Of a DNA stretch of 64,000 nt, positions 31,928 through 42,889 are shown in pieces. The position numbers and the translations under genes were made by a program. Origin of the DNA: Tritrichomonas musculus (taxonomy: Eukaryota; Parabasalia; Tritrichomonadida; Tritrichomonadidae); NCBI GenBank assembly GCA_039105265.1, contig JAPFFF010000004.1:3782001-3846000 (forward strand), read 5' to 3'. A model generated the notes under the pieces. That model was given only the letters and a program-made list of their open reading frames with translations. It searched no databases and had not been told where the DNA came from. Each line of letters starts with the position of its first letter. Position 1 is the stretch's first letter.

Positions 31928-33052
31928 AGTTAATTTATAAATCTATGTGATATCATTATATTCAATTTTTTCTGATATCAGCTCTCAATATTTCAGAGGT
32001 AAATAGATGTGATTGTATGAGGTTCATCAAATAAAATTGAAAAGAAAATAATCTTTTCAATTTCTTATTTTATTATTAAAATAGAGCTAAATAAATGAGC
32101 ATTATATTTTGGCAGGGAAAAATGAATTTTTATTATTAACTTTATAAGTATTTAATTTTTGATAAGTCTATGTCTAACTTTTATTTTATAATTTCTTCAA
32201 TCTCTATTTTAAAATATCCCTTGTAAAGTTGAAAAATACTATATTTATTAAACCAAATATTTAATATTTTCGTAGATTTGTATAAAGATCATAACTCAAA
32301 AAGAGGATGTTTAGAATATTTTCGAAAAAGAAAAATATTTTGAATAATCTTTTTCAAAAAGCTAGGTATTTTTTGAATTGATTTTTTTATCTATAGACTT
32401 TGTGAAGAATGAGATGAATATGTTCAATAAACGAAATGTTAAAAGAATTCATCAAAAAACTTTGAAGTGAATAATTGGTTTATGCTTTGCCTTAAATTTT
32501 CTCATATTTTTTTAATGATTTTTATTATAAAAGGTGAAAATATTCCAATTAGCATTTTAAAATTACTTATTTTAAATTTATTTCATGCTTCAGTCGTTTA
32601 CATTTATCTCATTTATATACTTATATACACAATAAACCTATAAATCAAAAATGAAATAAAAATAACCTGTTACATTGAGTAATTATTAAAACTAAGAGCA
32701 AGCTCACTAAACATGAAAATTATATAATCAATAATAGTTATATTATTCTCTGGCAAAACTTAAACTTTTGGCATGAATTCTGGCTCTGAAATAAATCTGT
32801 GAGGATTCAGAATATTTTTAAGATAATAGAATAAAAAAATTAAACTTAAGTTATATATTTATCAAAAGATTATTTTCCAGATATAAAATTATTTTTAAAT
32901 TTTATATCATATATATTTAAGAGTTATTGTTTAAATTTAATAATAATTAATGATTTTATTGAAATATTTATTGTTTTTAACAAAAGAGTTTACAATAGCA
33001 AAAAGAATAAATGTGAATTATCAAAAAGTTATTTATTTGAGAAAAATTATTA
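31928..33052. other. Divergent spacer of 1.1 kb
   Basis: This lies between the ZIP gene and the BAR-like gene, which point away from each other. It is AT-rich and should contain both promoters. No ORF, repeat pair or RNA gene is recognised. Confidence 0.4.
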
Positions 33053-33772
33053 ATGAAGAAGCTATTTCAAAAAATCTCTGGCGAGAAAGGATTTAAAGAA
33101 TTCAATGATTTTGTTGGTTCTCTCAACACCATTAAGAACTCCGAAGTTCTAATGATCGATTCTCTTTATCGCGCTTATTCGTCAAATCTTCAAAACTACG
33201 CTAATTCAGAACCAAGTGGCATTTCTGAATGCCTTAACGCTGTTTTCGAATGTGGAACTAAAATTCGAAATATTCAGAAGGAAGTATTTGAAAAACTTTC
33301 TAATCTTTCAAATGATGTTGGTGAATTGCAAAAGCAAGAAAATGAAATATCAAAATGGCGATCAGTTTGTAAGCAAGCTCAAGAACAATCCGAAAAGAGT
33401 TTTACTGCTTACAAGAAGGCCGAAGAAAATAACAAACGAGCAAAAATAACCCAAAAGCCAGCAGAAATTAGCAAAACTGAAGCAACCCTCGCTGCTGCTA
33501 AAAGAAAATATGATGACGACTTAAACAGCGCCAAGGACCAAAAACAATCTCTTGAAGAAAAAGAAAAGCCGTATAGAGGAAAATTCTTAGAATCTTATGT
33601 TACACCGATTAGTGCAGCTCTTAACTTAAGAGCCGAAGAAGCAGAAAATCTTTCAGCAGCATCTGGCGACATTCTTACAGCTGTTGAAAAATTACATGAA
33701 GTTGAAACAACTGGTTCAATTGAAAAGTTAAGAGAAGAACTTGAAGAATTCAACAAAATCCAAATTGAATAA
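33053..33772 (+). CDS. BAR-domain-like membrane-curvature protein
   Basis: The 239-residue, mostly helical protein fits the length and pattern of a stand-alone BAR/F-BAR module. It has an N-terminal segment with basic residues (KKLFQKISGEKGF). A first long helix carries LYRAYSSNLQNYAN, a second carries WRSVCKQAQEQSEKSFTAYK, followed by a Lys-rich turn and a third charged helix (EATLAAAKRKYDDDLNSAK). BAR modules dimerise into curved rods that bind phosphoinositide membranes during endocytosis. No extra domain such as SH3 is attached. The fold is inferred from the helix pattern, and a general coiled coil is possible. Confidence 0.55.
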   Translation: MKKLFQKISGEKGFKEFNDFVGSLNTIKNSEVLMIDSLYRAYSSNLQNYANSEPSGISECLNAVFECGTKIRNIQKEVFEKLSNLSNDVGELQKQENEISKWRSVCKQAQEQSEKSFTAYKKAEENNKRAKITQKPAEISKTEATLAAAKRKYDDDLNSAKDQKQSLEEKEKPYRGKFLESYVTPISAALNLRAEEAENLSAASGDILTAVEKLHEVETTGSIEKLREELEEFNKIQIE

Positions 33773-33988
33773 ATAATTGATTGATAAAATTAAATTTCTA
33801 AAATATTTTTTTTATCAAATTTGCATTTGATACAATGCATACACCAAAGTTTATATACAATAAAAAGACTTGGCATTTTAAAATAGATTCTTAAAGTATA
33901 AAAGATAAAAATATTTAGTATATAATAATATATAAAACAAAATAAAAACACGCACAATAATAAACAAAACAATTTGCAATATTTCTTT
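33773..33988. other. Convergent 3' spacer
   Basis: A short AT-rich spacer between the converging BAR-like and importin genes. No further features are seen. Confidence 0.4.
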
Positions 33989-36418
33989 CTAGGATTCATT
34001 TGAATTGGATAGAATTGAGAGCCATTCATCAATTTCACTATCAGTTTTTTCAATTTGTTTTAGCCCAATCCTGATTATCTGCATGATTGATGGTACCTTT
34101 ACTACTGCTACATTCATTTCACGCGGCATCATCAAATATAAACATCGAATTAATTCAAGCAAATCATTACAACAATATTTGATAAGCGGAGGTATTTTCT
34201 CAACAGCAACAATCAACATCACGCAAGCTTTAAAAATGTGTTTTTTGTCCTGATTTGATAGAATCCTGAGTAATTGAAGTTGAATTTTGGATACAATTTT
34301 AACAATCCTTTCTGTTACTTCAAAATAATTTTGAAAGGCGACGTTTAAATTTAAAATTATGAATAAAAGAGAAGAATGAAGTTTGTCAATGAATGGTGAA
34401 AGAAGAAGTGGATGATCACATAGAATTTGATAAAATGACTTGAGTGTTTCAACTTTTGATGAAACTGTTTCACCTTTTTGAAGAGTTTCAAACATTGTAT
34501 TAATTAATACTTCTAAAAAATTACTTAAATCTAGCTTGTCTATTAAAAGAGGAACCAACTTTACGGCTGGAATCAGAATTGTTGGCTCTTGATGCATTTG
34601 AAGAGCACGAAATACAAGAGGAATAAATACAGGAAGTTGGGTTTGGACAAAATCAGGAAGTGGTACCGAAATATGGGCAATAACAAGAAGTGAATTGGAA
34701 TCAAGAAAACTTTCAAAACATACGTACATCATTTTAGAGAGATCCTGAACGTATGGAGAAATTGCATTTGTGCAATGAACGATGACCGATGATAAGGTAA
34801 TACAAAGAGTTTCAAATATATATAAAGATGTATTAATAACACCTTTTTGATGATTGTTAGTGATTTCGGTGACCATTTGGCCTAGCAATTCAAATAAGAA
34901 CCGAAAAGCTATTAGTGAGGTTTCGTCTGTAACTTGTGAATTTGAAGTCAAGGTAAAGCATTCAATTCCATTTTGGAGGAGAGATGGAGGAAGTGTAGGA
35001 ATCAAATTAATAAGTAATTGGAAAAAATCTGGGAAATTTTGAAAATCATTAAATTGTGAAATTAATTTGATAGATTTAAAGGCAGCTTTGGCCGTTGGTT
35101 CAACGTCACTCGTTAATTTAAAAAGTGATGGGAAAAATGGCTGGAAAAGCTCACAACTATTTGATCTTTTAATAATTGTATTTAATGTCAAAACAGCTTG
35201 CGATCGAACTCTTGGCGCTGCATCACTTAACCTTAAAGCTAAAAGCTGTAATGCTGATGGAATAATAGCTTGTATTTTTTCTGATGGAGAAACTTGAAAA
35301 GAAATATGAAGACATTTTAATGAACCTTCTCTGTCCAAAGAATTTTCTGAATCTGAAGCTCTCTTAGTATAATTAAGTAAAATAGGAACAACAACATCTG
35401 GCAGGTTATAACCGAAACACTGCAGACAATTAAAGGCAGCAGTATAAGGCTCCCATTCTGTATAATCAAGGACTTCGGAAAATGATACTGTTTGCATTGT
35501 TAAAATTAAAGGCTCAACAAGAGCTTTGACTGATTCATTAACAATTGGCGGATCTTTACGGAAAATAGAATCCCACATCACAATAAGCGCAATGAGGACA
35601 TTTCGTGGTGACGGAGTAGTTAGATCAGAAATACTATTTAAGAGTAAACGATCAATAAAGCATGGTAAAATTTCTGGATTTTGACTAATAGCATCATCCA
35701 TAAACTGGTAAACAACTTCGGATAATTCTTGATGCTGTGAAAAATCTAAAATATTAGTAACAAAAGCGAAAAACTTAGCGTCATCATTAAAAAGCTGTTT
35801 GACTAAATATGAGAAATTACCAAGCATTCGGATTGATGATTGAAGCAAAGTAATATTCTCATCTTGGATTGATAAAATACGAAACAAATTTTGAACTATA
35901 ATTTCTTTTTGCTGATCATTAAAATTATATTGTGACATTAAACTCCATATGCATTGAGTGGTTGCGTATAAAGTTTCATATTCTTTTGCATCATTTAACA
36001 TTCCAACAATACGGAAATCAATTTGAAGTTCAGATAAACGAAAAAGTTGTGTTACAGCTAAATGAGAAAAAAGTTTAACTGCTTCGTTTCGAACAGCAGT
36101 TTCTGGATGCAATAAATATTCGAATGCAACATCAAAAAGTTGTAAAATTAGTTCTAAAGGAAGTTTTGATTGGAGATATGGAACTTCAGTATTAATGGGA
36201 ATACGCGATGCTTGTATGCAATGATCCATTAAAACGAGCGATAGAAAAATAATATTATATGGTGCATTTGCATCCTTCACTTCAATCAACAATTGCTGAA
36301 CCAAATTTTGATAGTCATTGTTTACCATTTCTTGTAAATAATTTTGAAAATTAGCAAAGTTTTCGCTATTTTCATTCATTGATTCAATCAATATAGTACG
36401 GAGCGGTATTTGATTCAT
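33989..36418 (-). CDS. Importin beta / karyopherin-beta
   Basis: This 809-residue protein is built of HEAT repeats throughout. Telling segments are HPETAVRNEAVKLFSHLAV, the EWEPYTAAFNCLQCFG block and RLSDAAPRVRSQAVLTLNTI; the last two match the importin-beta-1 pattern WRxREAAVxAFG and DxxxxVRxxAxWTxGRI. Human importin beta 1 has 876 residues, so this copy is slightly short. Importins carry cargo with nuclear-localisation signals through the pore and release it on Ran-GTP binding. Which karyopherin class it belongs to is less sure than the superfamily. The ATG at 36418 begins MNQIPLRTILIES, a normal first helix. Confidence 0.72.
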   Translation of the reverse strand: MNQIPLRTILIESMNENSENFANFQNYLQEMVNNDYQNLVQQLLIEVKDANAPYNIIFLSLVLMDHCIQASRIPINTEVPYLQSKLPLELILQLFDVAFEYLLHPETAVRNEAVKLFSHLAVTQLFRLSELQIDFRIVGMLNDAKEYETLYATTQCIWSLMSQYNFNDQQKEIIVQNLFRILSIQDENITLLQSSIRMLGNFSYLVKQLFNDDAKFFAFVTNILDFSQHQELSEVVYQFMDDAISQNPEILPCFIDRLLLNSISDLTTPSPRNVLIALIVMWDSIFRKDPPIVNESVKALVEPLILTMQTVSFSEVLDYTEWEPYTAAFNCLQCFGYNLPDVVVPILLNYTKRASDSENSLDREGSLKCLHISFQVSPSEKIQAIIPSALQLLALRLSDAAPRVRSQAVLTLNTIIKRSNSCELFQPFFPSLFKLTSDVEPTAKAAFKSIKLISQFNDFQNFPDFFQLLINLIPTLPPSLLQNGIECFTLTSNSQVTDETSLIAFRFLFELLGQMVTEITNNHQKGVINTSLYIFETLCITLSSVIVHCTNAISPYVQDLSKMMYVCFESFLDSNSLLVIAHISVPLPDFVQTQLPVFIPLVFRALQMHQEPTILIPAVKLVPLLIDKLDLSNFLEVLINTMFETLQKGETVSSKVETLKSFYQILCDHPLLLSPFIDKLHSSLLFIILNLNVAFQNYFEVTERIVKIVSKIQLQLLRILSNQDKKHIFKACVMLIVAVEKIPPLIKYCCNDLLELIRCLYLMMPREMNVAVVKVPSIMQIIRIGLKQIEKTDSEIDEWLSILSNSNES

Positions 36419-36767
36419 ATATATATTAAAAATAAATATCGAAAGTAGAAAAAATTAATAAAATGACTCTGCTTTATGATGAAATTGATTAACCGTACAA
36501 TTGTCCTTTAGCGAAGGCCAATTTTTTTCGTTATTTTTAAAACGAAATATTTCGAAAATCTATTGATGAGAAATTCGACCTAATAGAATTCATTGATTAT
36601 AAATCGAAAACAAAGTACTATAGTTGATTTAATAAAAGCGAAATTTTTTTAATAAAAAAAATCGCTTTCATCAACAAGCGAAACTTTTTGAACCATTGAA
36701 AATTTGATAAGTAATCTTTCAAATTTGAATTAAAATACATCATTTCTTACATGTCATTATCAATATA
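36419..36767. other. Divergent promoter region with a hairpin
   Basis: This region separates the divergent importin and homeodomain genes. An imperfect hairpin, AAAGCGAAATTTTTTT (36635-36650) against 36653-36667, lies in it, and GCGAAA recurs at 36677-36684. TCATTAT about 10-15 bases before the homeodomain ATG fits the trichomonad initiator. Confidence 0.5.
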
Positions 36768-37268
36768 ATGTTTGAGTGCAAAAATGGATGGGATGAAACT
36801 GAAATGTCCTACAAATTCGTATGCGATATGATAGAATCAATAGATGATAGCTTTGATAACCAAATAAGATGCGTTTTTGAGACAAAACTATATCAAAAGC
36901 ATTTATCTGATTCGGGCCAGCAGCCTCAAGAGAATGAAACAAAAAGAAAAAATGTATCAAACATAATTGCTCCTTTTCTCCTTAAGGCTTTAAACAATCC
37001 ATTCTTTGATACAGATGAAGTTAAAAGTATTAGTCAATCAACTGGATTAACAGAACGACAAGTTCGAGATTTCTTTCGAAATCAAAGAAAAAGAAAAATA
37101 CAATATTTAAACAAATTGCATGAAGATGAGAAGGAAAACATTGAAGCTAAAATAAGTTATTTATACCATTTTATTGACTTAGCTATTAATGAGTATTTAA
37201 ATATTGGACAGGTAGAACCAGAAGCTGGAATTGGTGATTTTCTTTGTTTTCCATCAGAAATAAAATAA
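36768..37268 (+). CDS. Homeodomain-like protein
   Basis: This 166-residue protein has a homeodomain at about 57-115. Helix 1 and 2 are followed by LTERQVRDFFRNQRKRK (94-110), which matches the recognition helix WFxNxRxRx with Phe in place of the usual Trp and with Asn and Arg kept at the DNA-contact positions. The family binds DNA as a transcription factor in the nucleus. The short N-terminus (1-56) and C-terminus have no known domain. The layout recalls TALE/KN-type homeodomains but the loop length cannot settle it. A P-like transposon begins about 150 bp downstream. Confidence 0.78.
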   Translation: MFECKNGWDETEMSYKFVCDMIESIDDSFDNQIRCVFETKLYQKHLSDSGQQPQENETKRKNVSNIIAPFLLKALNNPFFDTDEVKSISQSTGLTERQVRDFFRNQRKRKIQYLNKLHEDEKENIEAKISYLYHFIDLAINEYLNIGQVEPEAGIGDFLCFPSEIK

Positions 37269-38622
37269 CGAAATTTGGCTGATTTAAAATAAATTAGATT
37301 TTTGAAATAAAAATGCATTTTTTTCATCAATGAAGATATAAGGTAATCATATTTTCAAGACATCAATTAAATTAAATCTTTTGGTATAGAATGCTGAGTA
37401 TTTTGGCGTTTATGATATGTGTATGGCAACTTCAAAAAAAATAGTTTTTTAAAATATTGTAAATATATATTCTAAAGTATATATATATGTATATAATATG
37501 ATCAAATAAAAACATAATTATTTTTTTGCATATATAAACATATTCTTATTTCCTCAATTATTAATTGAATTTTTTGTGAATATATGCTTTAAAAATTATT
37601 TAATAAGATTTTCTCAATTTTTTCTGAGTATAAAAAAATAAAAAAATACAAATATATTCATGAATAATAGTGTTTTTGAAATTTAACAAGAATTTAATAC
37701 CATACATTTAAATATTTCTATAAAAATAAAATATTTTCAATACTTAAAGATTAATTGTAAAAATTCTCATATTGATGTTTAATCAAATAATGTTAAATGG
37801 TTTAATAGAAAATACTATATTTATAGAATAGTAAAGGAAATATTTATTGCAATAACTGAAATAACAAAAGTCTTATAGAAAAATCTAATGATTTCAAAAA
37901 TTATTATTGTTATAATGAAAAATAAAACCTAATTTTTTAATCCTTCCAATTAAATCACCAGAATATTAGATATTTATGTCTTATTAATTCTTTTATATTT
38001 TTTCTTTTCAGATAAAATATCGTATTAAACATTTTTATCATATTTCTGATAAAAAGAATATTTTAAGCATTAATTTTAAATGCATTCTCTCGTATTCAGC
38101 TTTTATTTTGAAAATTCATGATCCTTTTTAGAGAAATTATTTCCTTACATTCATTATTCTTTTTTTGATTTATATATTACATTTTAATATTTTTACAACT
38201 AAATGAATAAAACGACAGCAGGTTTTAGATGAACAATCTCTCAAAAATTTTTGCCAAAAGTGATTACACTTTTGATTGTCGAAATGAACTTTCCCATAAT
38301 AATTTTTTCCTTATTAATTTTGAGCCTTTTTATTATTTAGGTGATTTTTTCTAATATTCTATAAAAAAATATAATTATTTTTTTTTATTTTTTTTTTATT
38401 GTCAATTTTCAAATAAAACACATGTATATTGCGTATACATAATGTTGTTCGAATAATTCAAATATAACGTTAAAATATCTAATTGAACTTAAAAAAACTT
38501 CATATTTTTGTTATAAAAAAATTGAATAAAGAAAAAAAAAATTGATAAATCTCATACAATCTTGCAAATTATTAAAATTTGAATTGTTATTTTGTTTTTA
38601 GCGTTGACAGCTTTTCGTAATA

Positions 38623-41600
38623 ATGAATGGGGGAAACGATGAAAGTTCAGCAAAAAACTTCGAAGATGAACCAATTCCGTGTTTGTCTCAAGAAGATATA
38701 AATTTTGTTAACGACAGATTCAAATGCGATATATCAAAACTTAGAAATATTCAACATTTTAGTAAGGAAATGTCAAAATGTATTCAAAGTATCAGAAACT
38801 TTTCATGTAAATATTCAAATATGGTAAGACAAGTCAAAAAATTTTTTTTTAAATATTTGCACATTTTTTTATATTCAGCATATGATATACTTTATTCAAC
38901 TCCTTTTAGATTAGATCTTGTTTCTAATTTAACATCAATTATTATGGATTTCGAAAATTCAATACCATCAATATTATATTCGTTAGTAATATATAAAAAA
39001 AAAAAACCTGATGTTAATTTAATTCCGTTAATCAATTTTTATGAATATTTAAAAAATAAAAATATAATAACTTCAACATGTTTTTTAAAAATTGTGAATT
39101 TTATTTCTCCTTCAAATTTCAATGACAACATCAGGAGTTATTATATACAAAAAGATTTTATCATTGAAGGGCAGATGATTTCTGATGAAGAGGATGATGA
39201 ATCCTCGTTTGAAGAGGAAGAAGACGAAATTTTATTTGAGGAAGAGGAAGAAGAAATACACAAAAAAACTGAATTTGATGTTGAAAAGGAAAATGAGTTA
39301 GAGTATGATTTTGAGTATGAGAATGATTATAATGAGTATGAAGAAGAAAATGATGTAAAAGTTCAAGACCAAAATAATCTTTTTGAAAATAAAGAATTAA
39401 AAAAAATACGTGACGAAGCTATAAAATTGAGAAGAGGTTTCCGTGGAAACCGTTATTCAGTTGAAATGAAAAAGTATGCATCAATTCTTTACTATAGCTC
39501 AGACATCTCATACACATTAATAAGGAAACTATTCTGTTTTCCTTGCAACAGGAGAATAAGAGACTTTTGCAAGCCATTTTTAAATGATATTAAAGAATGT
39601 TTATTTGATGAAAATAAACTTGAGCAATTGTTATCGATACAAAAAATCAATTATCAAGCTCCAATTGAATGCAATATTGGTGTGGATGCTGCAGTTTTTT
39701 TACCGATAAGTGGCGAAAAGCTTTTAGAAAAATTCAAATATTTGAGAAATAAAATTGACCCAAAAAAAATATATTCAAGTATATTTTGTTATGTCGTTGA
39801 ACCATTGGATGCAAATCTTAAATCATTTCCAATTCACATACATTTAATGGAAGATGGTTTTGCTAATGATACAATCAAGCATATACGAGATTCTTTAATC
39901 CAAAAACTTAAAATTCATAATATTATTTGTCGCTTTACATCAACAGATGGCGACAGATTTTTCAATGGAGAACATGAAGATGCATTTCTTCTATATAAAG
40001 AAATTTTAGAAAGTGGCGGTAGTATCGATGAGATTTTAGAAATCGTCAAGAAAACTATTTCAGAAAAACTGTGGCCAATCTCGGATATTCTTCATATTCT
40101 TAAGAATACTCGAGTTACTATGCTTTTCAGAAATATCGGTTTATCACTTTTAAATAACTTTAATCCAGATGAATTGAATGAATTTATTTCAATCAAAAGT
40201 TGTTTAAATGATAAAACATCTCAAGGAAGCATGAAAGACTCGTACCCTTTAACGATATTTGGGTTTGAATCTTTCATGAGTTCTATAAACTATGATGAAT
40301 CGAATTTTTTGATAACTCCATTTTTTTTAATAATCGAAGCTCTTCGTAATATTCATTTGAAAATCGAAATCAGAAAATCGTATCTTCGGACTGCATTTTT
40401 ATTTACAAATTACTTCTTGCATATTAGCAATTTTGTTAAAACAGTTGGCACCAGAATGATGCTTATTAGGTTAATGAATACAATTCTTGGTTTGCTAGTG
40501 TGCCTAGAAAGGCCAACATTCAATATTGCTCATTTAGGAACGCACCCGATTGAGTGCTTTTTTGGTTTGATTAGAATAGGATGCCACTTTCAGCACACAA
40601 TTTTCAATATTCTCAGAACAATTTCAAGAAGTATATTAACTATTAATTTTATGAGTGATCTCAATATTAAAAAGAAAATAAACGGGCGAATTAATATTGC
40701 AGGTGCTACAATTATGAAAAGAGATGACGAATACGGTTTTTTCCCTTTTTGTCCAGATGATTTTTTTATTTTAATGCTAAGAAAACTTCATGGCTTTAAT
40801 AGCACTGAAGAACAAAATAATACTTTAAATTCATGGTATGAATATTTAATTCAAAAGCATTCAAAATCAGACGATTGTGAGGTTTATTTGCAAAATCCTA
40901 TCGTTGGATGCAATATTAGTTCTCGTAATGTTAATTATTCTCCAAAAAAGCCAAACCATGTCAAAAGTGCTAATAATCGCTTGAAATCAAATAAACTCAA
41001 TACATTTTACAAAAATTATTATTTGAAAAAGTATCCTGGTAAAATGAACCAATTAATTTGCTTACATTTAAACAATTTAATAAAGAAATTCCCTGGAAAT
41101 TCAATGTTAATTATCAGTAAAATGTATGGTTTTGTCTTCCAAAAAGGAGCTGAAAAAACTCAAATTTGCTATTCGGAAGATCTCTCTATAATAAAAGTCT
41201 TCAATGATTTTAATGAAAAGGAGAAGAAAAGAATTAAAAACATAAAAAAATTAGCTAGTTCTGGCGGCAAGAAAACCCCCAATATAAAACAAAAAAAGAA
41301 AACAGTCATTCAAGAATCAACTAAAACAGAATTCATTTCACAGCCAAATAATTTTGCTCCTTCCAATCAATATTCAGCAATGAATCAAACAAGATTCATC
41401 TCACAGCCAAATATTTTTGCTCCTTCCAATCAATATTCAGCAATGAATCAAGCAGGAGTCTTTTCACAATCAAATAATTTTGCTCCTTCCAATCAATATT
41501 CAGCAATGAATCAAACAAGATTCATCTCACAGCCAAATAATTTTGCTCCTTCCAATCAATATTCAGCAATGAATCAAGCAGGAGTCATTTCTCAGTCAAA

Positions 41601-41646
41601 TTATTATTCTCATGTTAATCTATATCCATCAATGAATCACCCTTGA
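38623..41646 (+). CDS. P-element-like DDE transposase (copy 2)
   Basis: The 1007-residue protein has an acidic segment (about 180-265, many Glu) and then a core homologous to the copy at 5697-7889. Candidate catalytic residues are D355 (GVDAA), D442 (STDGDR) and E644 (HPIECFFGLIR); a DILHILKNTR motif lies between D442 and E644. Other shared blocks are GSMKD, LIRLMNTILG and NGRINIAGATI. The spacings of 87 and 202 residues are close to those of P transposase. The C-terminus carries five 21-residue tandem repeats (902-1006, SQPNNFAPSNQYSAMNQ) absent from the other copy. No THAP finger is seen. A host-domesticated origin is unlikely, since TIRs and TSD flank it. Confidence 0.78.
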   Translation: MNGGNDESSAKNFEDEPIPCLSQEDINFVNDRFKCDISKLRNIQHFSKEMSKCIQSIRNFSCKYSNMVRQVKKFFFKYLHIFLYSAYDILYSTPFRLDLVSNLTSIIMDFENSIPSILYSLVIYKKKKPDVNLIPLINFYEYLKNKNIITSTCFLKIVNFISPSNFNDNIRSYYIQKDFIIEGQMISDEEDDESSFEEEEDEILFEEEEEEIHKKTEFDVEKENELEYDFEYENDYNEYEEENDVKVQDQNNLFENKELKKIRDEAIKLRRGFRGNRYSVEMKKYASILYYSSDISYTLIRKLFCFPCNRRIRDFCKPFLNDIKECLFDENKLEQLLSIQKINYQAPIECNIGVDAAVFLPISGEKLLEKFKYLRNKIDPKKIYSSIFCYVVEPLDANLKSFPIHIHLMEDGFANDTIKHIRDSLIQKLKIHNIICRFTSTDGDRFFNGEHEDAFLLYKEILESGGSIDEILEIVKKTISEKLWPISDILHILKNTRVTMLFRNIGLSLLNNFNPDELNEFISIKSCLNDKTSQGSMKDSYPLTIFGFESFMSSINYDESNFLITPFFLIIEALRNIHLKIEIRKSYLRTAFLFTNYFLHISNFVKTVGTRMMLIRLMNTILGLLVCLERPTFNIAHLGTHPIECFFGLIRIGCHFQHTIFNILRTISRSILTINFMSDLNIKKKINGRINIAGATIMKRDDEYGFFPFCPDDFFILMLRKLHGFNSTEEQNNTLNSWYEYLIQKHSKSDDCEVYLQNPIVGCNISSRNVNYSPKKPNHVKSANNRLKSNKLNTFYKNYYLKKYPGKMNQLICLHLNNLIKKFPGNSMLIISKMYGFVFQKGAEKTQICYSEDLSIIKVFNDFNEKEKKRIKNIKKLASSGGKKTPNIKQKKKTVIQESTKTEFISQPNNFAPSNQYSAMNQTRFISQPNIFAPSNQYSAMNQAGVFSQSNNFAPSNQYSAMNQTRFISQPNNFAPSNQYSAMNQAGVISQSNYYSHVNLYPSMNHP
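41326..41640 (+). repeat. Five tandem 63-bp coding repeats
   Basis: Five head-to-tail 21-codon units lie at the end of the P-like transposase. Odd/even alternation between TRFISQP and AGVxSQS openings shows that units 2-3 and 4-5 arose by duplication of a 126-bp pair. The fifth unit is the most diverged. Confidence 0.9.
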
Positions 41647-42889
41647 TTCCTTTTCATATTCAAACAACCATTCTACTTTCAGTCAATATTCAACTATCAA
41701 TTAGTTATGATTCCTTATCAGTGTTTAAAGGTTTTTATTATATATATATATCTGAAATTTGAAATAGATATTCATTAAAAATATTTTTATATTTAATATT
41801 TTATTTAATATTTAATTTTATATTTTGCATATTTAGCAGATTATAATGATTTTTTAAAAAGTTAAATATGAAATAAAATGTCCTTCTCTATAATTTATTT
41901 TTATTTTGATTGACAAATTAAATTAAATCATAAATATATTATATTAAATGATATATCAAATACAAACTAACAAATTTTTGCTTTTTTTAAAAAATCTACA
42001 AATTGTTCCAAAATAATAGAACAATTAAAAATACGATGAATTATAAAAATTTATATCTCTCAATATTTTTCAATATTACATTGAAATTATACATTGAATT
42101 AAAAAATTGAATAGTATTATTTTATCTGAAAATTTCAATGCATTTCTATTCATTCACAAGATCTCTTTTTTTGTTCATTGAATTTTATTGTCTCATAAAA
42201 ATATATGTATCTGTTCAAATATAGAGTATTTGAAGAGCAAATAATAATATATATCTAAACTAATTTCAATATATATATTTGCCTATTATTATATGAAATT
42301 AATCTAAATTGACTGTTAATTTAATGCAATAAATAAAAGTCAATATAAACGTGCAAAACAAGAATATTGATAAATTTAACTTATTTAGATAAAATATATA
42401 CACTAATGTCTAAGAATAAAACGTAGTAACAAAATGAAGCATTCATATCATTCCAAAAAAAAAGCAAATCTTTCATTTTTTTTTTCAAAAAGCATTGGTT
42501 ACACCTGTATTAATGGGGGAAAATGAATAATAATCGTTAAACATCAACTATACTAATTAGTCAAAGATGAATATTAACAATGCTTTTTAAATTTTTTTTC
42601 ATTTACAGAGATATCTGTAATTTTTGAAAACCCAAAAATATTTATATTTGGCATATATATTAATATATATTATTTAATAGTATATAAAAATTAAATTAAA
42701 AAGTAAAATTAATTAAAATATAGGTATTATTATGAGATATTTTTAAAACAATAAACATAAAAATACGTTATTTCGAAGTTGCCATACACATGTTTATGAT
42801 TGAATTCAAAACGAATTTTTTGATAACTTTATTTTTTTATATGCTAATAAAAAGTTTATTAAAAAGTTAGATATTTTCTATTATTCAGA

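Larger units (their letters stand above)
37417..42791 (+). mobile_element. P-element-like DNA transposon, copy 2 (TIRs and TSD)
   Basis: A 17-bp perfect terminal inverted repeat is present: ATGTGTATGGCAACTTC at 37417-37433 and its complement at 42775-42791. Immediately outside, GTTTATGAT occurs at 37408-37416 and 42792-42800, an exact 9-bp target duplication (8 bp if one base belongs to the element). Between them are a 1.2-kb AT-rich leader, the 1007-codon transposase gene and a 1.1-kb trailer. Total 5.38 kb. The perfect ends and duplication and the open frame suggest a young copy. Its end sequences differ from those of the copy at 4762-8605, so the two belong to different subfamilies. Confidence 0.85.

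Noticed and set aside
41326-41640. Regularly spaced repeats as a CRISPR array
   Set aside because: The repeats are contiguous coding units without spacers, in a eukaryote.
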